From: Lachnospiraceae bacterium UBA3287
GTDB taxonomy: Bacteria; Bacillota; Clostridia; Lachnospirales; Lachnospiraceae
Direction of reading: 5' to 3'
Assembly: GCA_002362155.1 (NCBI GenBank)
Contig: DETN01000182.1
Coordinates: forward strand, 1-10,505
DNA length: 10,505 nt
A program made the position numbers and the translations under genes. How positions within the stretch are numbered: the stretch's first letter is position 1; every line of letters starts with the position of its first letter. Shown in pieces: positions 5,342 to 10,505 of the stretch. The notes beneath the pieces were generated by a model. The model ran no database searches and had not been told where the DNA came from. It was given only the letters and a program-made list of their open reading frames with translations.

Positions 5342-6922
5342 ATGGGAGAAGCAAGACATTATAAACCAACCTATCACGCCTACATACCCAAGGGCTGGTG
5401 TAATGATCCCAACGGCATGATTTACTATAACGGGACAAACCACCTGTATTTCCAGCATTATCCCTACAACGCGGCATGGGGCACTATGCACTGGGGGCAC
5501 TTTACCTCCAAAGATTTCATCAAGTGGGAGCTCCAGCCCGTAGCCCTTCGTCCTGACCAGGATTATGAGGTCATCTGCGGCTGCTGCTCGGGCAACGCTG
5601 TCGAAAAAGACGGAAAGCTCTATATCATGTATACCGCAGCCCAGCCTGACCGCCAGAGGCAGTGCCTGGCCTGGTCCGAGGACGGCGGCATCACCTTTAC
5701 AAAGGAGCCTTCCAACCCCATCCTGACCGCAGAGATGCTGAGTCCCGAAGTCTCTACCAGAGATTTCCGCGATCCCAAGATCTTTGAAAAGGACGGCTGG
5801 TACTACTGTCTCTACGGCTGCAGGATCGTGGATCCCGACAAGCCCCTTCCGGACGGCGTTCTGTACAGGACCAACGTATCCGGCGCCGCCATGGTCCACC
5901 ATCCCGGCCCCTTCGTGAGCGGCCGCACTGTTTCCGGCGGCGGTTTCGAAGGCGAATATTTCCCCGGCTACGGCAACCTGATCCTGACCCGGTCCAAAGA
6001 TCTTTATCACTGGGAGTACGTCGGCAAGCTCATCTACCGCCAGGAAGGCTTCGACGAAGCCTACTATACCCTGAACGGCGTCTATGAATGCCCCGACTAT
6101 TTCGTAAGCAACGGTCAGGACATCATCCTTTCCAGCCCGCAGAACCTGCCTCCCATGGGCCACCACTACTGGAACCAGCATTCCGTCGTCTATATCCTGG
6201 GCAAGCTGGATTTCGAGACCGGCGCATATGTGGTGGAATCCTTCAACGAACTGGACAGCGGCTTCGATATCTATGCTTCTCAGGCCATGCACCTTCCGGA
6301 CGGCCGGATCGTCATGATCTCCTGGAAGGAAATGTGGGACCGCAACGTCCCCATGCGCGCAGACGGCTGGGGCGGCACCTACACTCTGCCCAGAGAAGTG
6401 GAATTCAAGAAGGGCAGACTCTATCAGTATCCTGTCCGCGAGATTTATAATTACAGACAGAACAAGGTGGAAGCGGCCGGCTTAAAGGTCAGGGACGGCT
6501 CTGCCAGCGTGGAAGGCGTCGAAGGCGATAAGATCGAGCTGGACGTGACCTTCTGCCCCGGCGATGCAAAGAAGGCAGGCGTCAAATTCTTTGTGGGCAC
6601 AGAACATGAGACCCTGGTCTACTATGACGCAGACTTAAAGGCCGTGGTCTTCGACCGGGCAAAGAGCGGCATCACTCCCGAAGGCGTAGAGCCCAACCTG
6701 ACCGTCCGCTACTGCGACCTGGACGAGACCGACAGGATCCGCTTCCAGATCTTCCTGGACGTCTGCTCCGCGGAGATCTTCATCAACGACGGCCGCTTCA
6801 CCATGACCGGCAACATGTTCCCCGATGAAGAGGATACAGGCGTTGCCTTCTTCAGTGAAGGCGAGTGCCAGTTCGAATCCATTGTCAAATACGATATCGT
6901 AGTGGAGCAGACCATCCGCTGA
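5342..6922 (+). CDS. Glycoside hydrolase family 32 beta-fructosidase (sucrose/sucrose-6-phosphate hydrolase type)
   Basis: A 526-residue enzyme with the three GH32 catalytic motifs: WCNDPNG (nucleophile Asp22; the usual form is WMNDPNG), FRDPK (Asp144, transition-state stabiliser) and ECPD (Glu249, acid/base). The five-bladed propeller spans about residues 5-365, and a beta-sandwich C-terminal domain follows. There is no signal peptide, so it acts in the cytoplasm on imported sucrose, sucrose-6-phosphate or short fructans; which one is not visible. From memory, RDP-Asp to acid/base Glu is 52 residues in T. maritima BfrA (138 to 190) and in yeast invertase. Here it is 105, mainly because of extra residues at about 162-214, rich in Gly, Pro and aromatics. 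GGAGAA precedes ATG 5342. No PTS transporter or fructokinase is adjacent. The divergent GntP permease is an unusual neighbour. The gene ends before one or two terminators. Confidence 0.93.
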   Translation: MGEARHYKPTYHAYIPKGWCNDPNGMIYYNGTNHLYFQHYPYNAAWGTMHWGHFTSKDFIKWELQPVALRPDQDYEVICGCCSGNAVEKDGKLYIMYTAAQPDRQRQCLAWSEDGGITFTKEPSNPILTAEMLSPEVSTRDFRDPKIFEKDGWYYCLYGCRIVDPDKPLPDGVLYRTNVSGAAMVHHPGPFVSGRTVSGGGFEGEYFPGYGNLILTRSKDLYHWEYVGKLIYRQEGFDEAYYTLNGVYECPDYFVSNGQDIILSSPQNLPPMGHHYWNQHSVVYILGKLDFETGAYVVESFNELDSGFDIYASQAMHLPDGRIVMISWKEMWDRNVPMRADGWGGTYTLPREVEFKKGRLYQYPVREIYNYRQNKVEAAGLKVRDGSASVEGVEGDKIELDVTFCPGDAKKAGVKFFVGTEHETLVYYDADLKAVVFDRAKSGITPEGVEPNLTVRYCDLDETDRIRFQIFLDVCSAEIFINDGRFTMTGNMFPDEEDTGVAFFSEGECQFESIVKYDIVVEQTIR

Positions 6923-6947
6923 GGCGGAAAGCTTCTTCACACATAAT

Positions 6948-6992
6948 AAGGGGCCTGTCTCTGACTTTCCGGTCAGAGGCAGGCCCCTTTTT
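6948..6992 (+). terminator. Intrinsic terminator of the GH32 gene
   Basis: AAGGGGCCTG-T-CTCTGAC (6948-6965), loop TTTCCG, then GTCAGAG-G-CAGGCCCCTT, ending in five T. The stem has about 17 pairs plus one T/G wobble. It starts 26 bases after the stop codon. On the minus strand the U tract is broken (CCCCTTATTATG), so it may only weakly terminate the opposing operon. Confidence 0.9.
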
Positions 6993-6997
6993 CCTGT

Positions 6998-7026
6998 ATG
7001 CCGGAAAGCTTCCGGCATTATTTTTT
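6998..7026 (+). terminator. Second, tandem hairpin with T run between convergent genes
   Basis: ATGCCGGAA (6998-7006), loop AGC, TTCCGGCAT (7010-7018), then TATTTTTT. It is a plausible plus-strand back-up terminator for the GH32 transcript. Its T run overlaps the stop codon of the opposing msrC gene (7025-7027). Confidence 0.6.
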
Positions 7027-7489
7027 ACTGGTCCCAGGAGATCACTGTCTCCAGAAGGCGGCAGAGCCCTTCCAGCCCGGCCTGGTCCGCTCCCGTGAAT
7101 CTGTCTTCCACAGGGGAATCCATGTCAAGAACGCCCATGACCTTTCCGTCCGGGTCTCTTAAGGGAATAACGATCTCGGACAGAGATCTGCTGTCACAGG
7201 CGATATGTCCTTCAAATTCATGGACATTGGCGACCCGCACCGTCTTATTGGAAAGAGCGGCGGTTCCGCATACGCCTTTTCCCAGAGGGATGTGGATACA
7301 GGCGGTCTGTCCCTGGAAGGGGCCCAGTACCAGCCTCCCGCCCCGCATCAGATAAAAGCCCGCCCAGTTCAGGTCATCCATGGACTGGTAGAGCAGGGCC
7401 GATACATTGGCCAGCAGCGGAATGAAATGGGGATCGGTCTCGGCAAATTCCACCATCTGCCTGGTCATCAGATCATAATCAGAGTTCAT
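7025..7489 (-). CDS. msrC: Free methionine-(R)-sulfoxide reductase (GAF-domain fRMsr)
   Basis: A 154-residue, single GAF-domain protein that reduces free methionine-R-sulfoxide in the cytoplasm, part of oxidative-damage repair, with thioredoxin as the likely reductant. From memory the E. coli enzyme uses Cys84, Cys94 and catalytic Cys118. Here Cys64 (TACIHIP), Cys74 (GKGVCGTA) and Cys98 (HIACDS) keep exactly those spacings, so the site looks complete. The family signatures NWAGFYL (41-47) and GVLDMDSP (near 118-125) are also present. It is the last gene of the sppA operon. Its start codon lies 11 bases inside the end of the RDD gene, and its ribosome binding site (GGGAGGAAAG) lies in that gene's last codons, which points to translational coupling. 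Bacillus YtsP is the usual Firmicute name for this family. No odd features. Confidence 0.93.
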   Translation of the reverse strand: MNSDYDLMTRQMVEFAETDPHFIPLLANVSALLYQSMDDLNWAGFYLMRGGRLVLGPFQGQTACIHIPLGKGVCGTAALSNKTVRVANVHEFEGHIACDSRSLSEIVIPLRDPDGKVMGVLDMDSPVEDRFTGADQAGLEGLCRLLETVISWDQ

Positions 7490-8066
7490 CGCTTTCCTCC
7501 CTTATAGTGTCCGGAAGGACGGCTTCTTCCTCTGCCGCCGGAATGGTTCCTTTGAATACGGGAACTGTCTCCGGAGCCCCGATGTTTTTCTTTTTCTTCC
7601 TGTATGCATCCTCCTCGTGGGCATAAATGACCCTTGTATCGGAGAGCATGTCATGAAGCGCCTGTTTCTCCTCATCCGGGATGATCATGATATAGCCGAT
7701 CATCAGAATGACCGAGGAAAGAAAGCGTCCTGCCGTCTCCCGGAAGATCACCTCGACCCATGTCAGATTTCTTTCCTCGCAGGAGACCACCTTGAGCCTG
7801 AAAATGCTTTTTCCCAGGGTCGCTCCCCGGAGCTTTGTCATCAGAATAAAGTAAAAGACTGTGACAGCCCAGACAAACAGATCGAAGGGCGTCTTCGAAA
7901 AAAATACGGGCCTGTCCATAAAGGATGCCGGACTGCCGAAAGCGGTAAAAAAGTGAACGATCCGGACCGGCATGAGGAGAAGGTTCACCAGCAGCATATC
8001 CGTAATAAAAGCGGCTGCCCTTACGAAAAAGCCGGCATAGGGGATTTCATTGGACTCATTTCGCAT
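7479..8066 (-). CDS. RDD-family membrane protein, probable SppI/YteJ-like partner of SppA
   Basis: A 195-residue protein with RDD-family hallmarks: YAGFFVRAAAFITDMLLV (residues 10-27, conserved Arg and Asp of the first membrane helix), GATLGKSIFRLKVV before the last segments, FRETAGRFLS, and a terminal HDMLSDTRVIY. It has about three to four membrane segments (roughly 12-35, 62-80, 114-130) and a long charged cytoplasmic tail of about 45 residues (KKKK, then EEE and EESDEL). In B. subtilis the RDD protein YteJ (SppI) is encoded directly after sppA, binds SppA in the membrane and inhibits it. The same order and an 11-base overlap with sppA are seen here, so the same role is a reasonable inference. 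ATG 8066 is preceded by GAAGGAGAG, embedded in the last codons of sppA, indicating coupled translation. The family is certain; the inhibitor function is inferred. Confidence 0.85.
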   Translation of the reverse strand: MRNESNEIPYAGFFVRAAAFITDMLLVNLLLMPVRIVHFFTAFGSPASFMDRPVFFSKTPFDLFVWAVTVFYFILMTKLRGATLGKSIFRLKVVSCEERNLTWVEVIFRETAGRFLSSVILMIGYIMIIPDEEKQALHDMLSDTRVIYAHEEDAYRKKKKNIGAPETVPVFKGTIPAAEEEAVLPDTIREESDEL

Positions 8067-9084
8067 AGTACATCAACTCTCCTTCTCTGCGCCTTTCCAT
8101 AAAGCTCCGGACCAGGTCCGATTCGCTGTTTTCCCTGCCAAAAAGCCGGCTCATCTGGCCCAGAAAACTGAACAGGGGGGGCTGGTATGCGGGCTCGGGG
8201 CTGTAAAATTCAATATCGGGATCGCCAAATTTTTCAGCGATGGCGTCCATGGCGTCCTCTTCTCCCATGATCTCGTCGATCAGTCCGTTTTCCTTGGCCT
8301 GGGCTGCCGTATAGATCCTGCCGTCCGCCAGCTTCCTGACCGCCTTGTTCTTCATACCTCTGCCGGAAGCTACGATGTCCACGAACCTGTCATATGACTC
8401 ATCTACGTAAGCCTGAAGGATCTCCCGCTGTTCGTCCGTTGTCTCGCTGGCGCCGGACCCTATGGTCTTATTTGCTCCGGTGGTAATGTCGATCTCCTCA
8501 ACGCCCACCTTTTCCAGCAGCTCATGATAATCATAGTAGGACATGATGACCCCGATGGAGCCGGTGGTACAGTTTCTGTTGGCATAAATGTAGTCGGAAG
8601 CCATGGAAATATAGTAGCCGCCGGATGCAGCCGTGGAAGCAAAGTAGGCATAGATGGGCCTGCCTGTCTTTTCCTTATATTCCATAAGCTTCAGATACAG
8701 CTCGTCGCTCTCATAGACTGTTCCGCCGGGACTGTCCACATAAAGCAGGATCCCCTTATTATTTTCGCACTCCATAAGGCGGTTCACAAAATCCATGTAG
8801 AGGCTGTGATCATACTGACCCGCAGTGGAATACAGGCCCACTCCGCCGCTGCCGGAAGGCTGGATCGTTCCCACGATATCGATCCTGGCCGCGAAGTCCC
8901 CTTCCGGCAGAACGATTTCGGTCTCTCCTCCGGGATAAAGGCCGGAAATGATGTTTTCCGCAATGCCTGTTGCGGCTTCCTCCTTAAAACTGCGCTCCTG
9001 TCTGGCCGAGTAAGCCCCCAGGAAGCCTGTTACCACCAGGATCAGGCAGGCCGCCAGCAGCGCAATCAGCTGTTTTGCTTTCAT
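8056..9084 (-). CDS. sppA: Signal peptide peptidase SppA (S49 family)
   Basis: A 342-residue membrane-anchored serine protease that degrades cleaved signal peptides and other membrane-associated peptides. Residues 4-25 form a signal anchor (LIALLAACLILVVTGFLGAY), leaving the catalytic domain outside. The S49 core (about 65-275) has LLYVDSPGG (oxyanion region), the nucleophile Ser154 in TAASGGYY, NCTTGSIGVI, and the general base Lys206 in GANKTIGSG. From memory, Ser147 and Lys199 of B. subtilis SppA are also 52 residues apart, so this is the short Ser-Lys dyad form and appears intact. The extended C-terminus ends EGELMYYAK. In B. subtilis such a tail can enter the active site and be self-processed. 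ATG 9084 has GGAGG eight bases upstream; the in-frame ATG at 9150 is inside the promoter. It is the first gene of a three-gene operon with the RDD protein and msrC. Confidence 0.95.
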   Translation of the reverse strand: MKAKQLIALLAACLILVVTGFLGAYSARQERSFKEEAATGIAENIISGLYPGGETEIVLPEGDFAARIDIVGTIQPSGSGGVGLYSTAGQYDHSLYMDFVNRLMECENNKGILLYVDSPGGTVYESDELYLKLMEYKEKTGRPIYAYFASTAASGGYYISMASDYIYANRNCTTGSIGVIMSYYDYHELLEKVGVEEIDITTGANKTIGSGASETTDEQREILQAYVDESYDRFVDIVASGRGMKNKAVRKLADGRIYTAAQAKENGLIDEIMGEEDAMDAIAEKFGDPDIEFYSPEPAYQPPLFSFLGQMSRLFGRENSESDLVRSFMERRREGELMYYAK

Positions 9085-9116
9085 AACTGTAACCTCCAAA
9101 AGAATACATACTTGCT

Positions 9117-9132
9117 GCCGGTCCATTCCGGC
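9117..9132 (-). promoter_or_regulatory. Short hairpin at the 5' end of the sppA leader
   Basis: GCCGG, 6-base loop, CCGGC, beginning a few bases after the predicted sppA transcription start. It could stabilise the mRNA; with only five pairs the support is modest. Confidence 0.3.
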
Positions 9133-9140
9133 TAATTTAC

Positions 9141-9149
9141 AGTATATCA
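9141..9149 (-). promoter_or_regulatory. Extended -10 promoter of the sppA operon
   Basis: On the minus strand, TGATATACT gives a TATACT -10 box with the TG of an extended -10 element. The -35 position 17 bases upstream (TTTCCC) is poor. Transcription would start near 9134, giving a 50-base leader to ATG 9084. Confidence 0.55.
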
Positions 9150-9182
9150 TTTCTGCCTTTTCCGGGAAACGATACGAAGCTT

Positions 9183-9209
9183 ATAAGAAGAAAATCTTAT
9201 GAAAATCTT
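9183..9209. repeat. Inverted and direct repeats between the sppA and NSS transporter genes
   Basis: ATAAGA, 6 bases, TCTTAT (9183-9200) forms an inverted repeat. GAAAATCTT occurs twice (9190-9198 and 9201-9209) with an 11-base period, about one helical turn. Such spacing is typical of side-by-side protein binding. The stretch lies upstream of both divergent genes. No protein can be named. Confidence 0.4.
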
Positions 9210-9219
9210 CATACTCATT

Positions 9220-9325
9220 CCGATCTGCCCGGCCGCGGAACAGTTCCGTAAAAGCAGAGCCCTGAGAGGACCTGGCTTACGCCTGTATTTCGGGCAGATC
9301 GGGCATATCGCGGCCCCTTTTATTT
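9220..9325 (+). promoter_or_regulatory. Candidate structured leader RNA upstream of the NSS transporter
   Basis: CCGATCTGCCCG (9220-9231) is perfectly complementary over 12 bases to CGGGCAGATCGG (9291-9302). The enclosed 59 bases contain CGGAA-CAG-TTCCG (9236-9248) and an imperfect AAGCAG/CTGGCTT hairpin (9252-9278), giving a possible three-way junction. Downstream, GGGC (9301-9304) can pair with GCCC (9313-9316) ahead of CTTTTATTT. That resembles a terminator sharing bases with the outer stem. GGCCGCG (9231-9237) is also complementary to CGCGGCC (9309-9315), an alternative or pseudoknot pairing. I did not recognise a known riboswitch or T-box consensus. No clear promoter was found just upstream. 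Confidence 0.35.
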
Positions 9326-9416
9326 ATGAATAATCCGATTGCCTCCGCCCGGAAAAAGTGATATTCTTTCTTCGTTCGCCGCTTGCACGCGGCAAAGCGT
9401 TCTTCGGCCAGATGAT
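9326..9416 (+). other. Remainder of the long leader, with a GC-rich hairpin
   Basis: No gene is supported. GCCGC, 6 bases, GCGGC (9378-9393) forms a small hairpin in an otherwise unremarkable leader. An 11-codon ATG-to-stop frame (9326-9361) has no ribosome binding site. Confidence 0.3.
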
Positions 9417-9465
9417 TCCGAATAGAATTACCCGTGCTGAAACATCCTGTATTATTCGGAGGAGG
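9417..9465 (+). promoter_or_regulatory. Hairpin partly covering the ribosome binding site of the NSS transporter
   Basis: TCCGAATA (9417-9424) is complementary to TATTCGGA (9453-9460), whose last three bases are the first part of the strong GGAGGAGG site (9458-9465). Folding would hide part of that site, allowing translational control. The start codon is at 9475. Eight perfect pairs are seen; a regulatory role is inference. Confidence 0.4.
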
Positions 9466-9474
9466 TCACTTTTC

Positions 9475-10505
9475 ATGAACCAGCGAGAACAGCTCGGAAG
9501 CCGTCTGGGCTTCATACTTCTTTCTGCCGGCTGCGCCATCGGCATCGGCAATGTCTGGAAATTCCCGTGGCTGGTGGGCCAGAACGGCGGAGGAGCCTTT
9601 GTTCTGGTCTATCTGATCTTTCTTGTCATCATGGGCGTTCCCGTGATGACCATGGAATTCGCCATGGGCCGGGCCAGCCAGTCCAGTCCCGTGACCATGT
9701 ACAAAAAGCTGGAACCTCAGGGAAGCTTATGGCACCTGCACGGCTATGCAGCCGTTGCCGGCAACTATATCCTGATGATGTTCTATACCATCGTCTGCGG
9801 CTGGATGCTCCAGTATTTCTGTACTACGGCAGCCGGTACCTTCGAAGGCCTGGATACCGAAGGCGTTGCGTCCGAATTTGAAAGCATGATGGCTTCTCCC
9901 GCCAGGCAGTGGGGCTTTATGGCCGTCTCCGTCATCGCAGGCTTTATGATCCTGTCCCTGGGACTGCAGGAAGGCGTGGAGAGAGTCACCAAGGTCATGA
10001 TGCTGGCTCTGATCGTCATCATGATGGTCCTGGCCGTCAACAGCATCCTGGCTCCGGGCGGCAGCGAGGGCCTTGCCTTCTACCTGAAGCCCGATTTTTC
10101 CCGCATGCGTAAGGCCGGCATCTGGAACGCGATCCAGGCAGCCATGAACCAGGCCTTCTTCACCCTGTCCATCGGTATGGGCGGCATGGCCATCTTCGGC
10201 TCCTATATCGGCAAGGACCATGCCCTTTTAGGCGAATCCGTCAACGTGGCCCTGCTGGACACCTTCGTAGCCCTGGTCTCCGGAATGATCATCTTCCCCG
10301 CCTGCTTTGCCTACGGAGTGGAGCCTGACGCCGGCCCCAGCCTCATCTTCAAGACCCTGCCCAACATCTTCAACCATATGCCTCTGGGCAGGCTCTGGGG
10401 CTCCCTCTTCTTCGTGTTCATGTCCTTTGCGGCCATGTCCACCGTCATCGGCGTCTTCGAAAATATTATCGCCATGTTCCGGGACCTGACCGGCATGGAC
10501 CGGAA
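9475..10505 (+). CDS. Neurotransmitter:sodium symporter (NSS/SNF) family amino-acid transporter (partial, runs off the right edge)
   Basis: An open frame of 343 codons with no stop inside the window, starting MNQREQLGSRLGFILLSAGC and continuing AIGIGNVWKFP. The unwound first helix, with GxGNxWKFP and then NGGGAF, is the hallmark of LeuT-fold NSS symporters, which import amino acids with sodium. By analogy with LeuT, Ala21, Ile22 and Asn26 fit the sodium sites (LeuT Ala22, Val23, Asn27). LeuT Asn21 is Cys20 here. The sixth-helix motif NQAFFTLSIGMGG matches the second core half, with the Thr that binds sodium. Helices 1 to about 8 are present; roughly 100 residues are missing at the C-terminus. 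The substrate is not determinable: relatives carry tryptophan, tyrosine, leucine or alanine. GGAGGAGG at 9458-9465 supports ATG 9475. It is divergent from the sppA operon and follows a long structured leader. Confidence 0.92.
   Translation, partial: MNQREQLGSRLGFILLSAGCAIGIGNVWKFPWLVGQNGGGAFVLVYLIFLVIMGVPVMTMEFAMGRASQSSPVTMYKKLEPQGSLWHLHGYAAVAGNYILMMFYTIVCGWMLQYFCTTAAGTFEGLDTEGVASEFESMMASPARQWGFMAVSVIAGFMILSLGLQEGVERVTKVMMLALIVIMMVLAVNSILAPGGSEGLAFYLKPDFSRMRKAGIWNAIQAAMNQAFFTLSIGMGGMAIFGSYIGKDHALLGESVNVALLDTFVALVSGMIIFPACFAYGVEPDAGPSLIFKTLPNIFNHMPLGRLWGSLFFVFMSFAAMSTVIGVFENIIAMFRDLTGMDR

Noticed and set aside
5273..6292. Long minus-strand open frame opposite the GH32 gene
   Set aside because: The plus-strand GH32 frame carries all catalytic motifs across this stretch. 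The antisense frame has no recognisable domain.
9220..9325. Known riboswitch, T-box, 6S RNA or tRNA at the structured leader
   Set aside because: I looked for the glycine, SAM, TPP, FMN, lysine, guanidine and T-box consensus stretches and saw none. The element is too short for a typical 6S RNA, and no CCA-type tRNA fold was visible.
9326..9361. Eleven-codon ATG-to-stop frame as a possible leader peptide for the NSS transporter
   Set aside because: No ribosome binding site precedes it, and it contains no run of regulatory codons such as Trp or Tyr.
9328..9457. Possible MITE-like element bounded by GAATAAT/ATTATTC
   Set aside because: The inverted ends match over only seven bases, with no clear target duplication, and the right end runs into the ribosome binding site.
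9324..9551. 75-codon minus-strand frame across the NSS leader
   Set aside because: It overlaps the start of the well-supported NSS gene and has no recognisable domain. Its unusual composition would justify a repeat search, but nothing supports it as a gene.

Overview
The window looks like an ordinary chromosomal segment of a moderately GC-rich Firmicute. The class Clostridia, perhaps Lachnospiraceae, is my inference from the gene families (NiaR, GntP permease, SppA with an RDD partner, NSS transporter), the strong GGAGG-type ribosome binding sites and the AT-rich promoters. I see no transposase, phage gene, CRISPR array, tRNA or rRNA.

Layout, left to right. On the minus strand come the first 40 codons of a response regulator (1-122), a membrane-anchored M20 metallopeptidase (144-1580) and a cysteine synthase-like PLP enzyme (1671-2597). 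They are read in the order cysK-like, M20, regulator. A terminator-like hairpin lies between the first two, immediately before the M20 ribosome binding site. Divergent from these is niaR (2878-3441), a NAD-biosynthesis repressor with its own promoter and a likely autoregulatory operator. A bidirectional terminator (3495-3541) separates niaR from a convergent GntP-family permease (3596-4987, minus). A 354-base AT-rich divergent region then leads to a cytoplasmic GH32 beta-fructosidase (5342-6922, plus), which ends in one or two terminators.

Next is a compact minus-strand operon read as sppA (9084-8056), RDD membrane protein (8066-7479), free methionine-R-sulfoxide reductase (7489-7025). Each junction overlaps by 11 bases. 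The SppA-RDD pair matches the B. subtilis sppA-yteJ (sppI) protease/inhibitor pair. Finally, a 390-base divergent region with several RNA-like inverted repeats precedes a neurotransmitter:sodium symporter family transporter (9475 to the window end, incomplete).

No clearly new protein system is visible. The best candidates for something undescribed are non-coding or structural: the structured leader at about 9220-9325 before the NSS transporter, the terminator placed against the M20 start, and a GH32 enzyme with about 50 extra residues between two catalytic motifs. All RNA structures were found by eye from base complementarity and were not computed.
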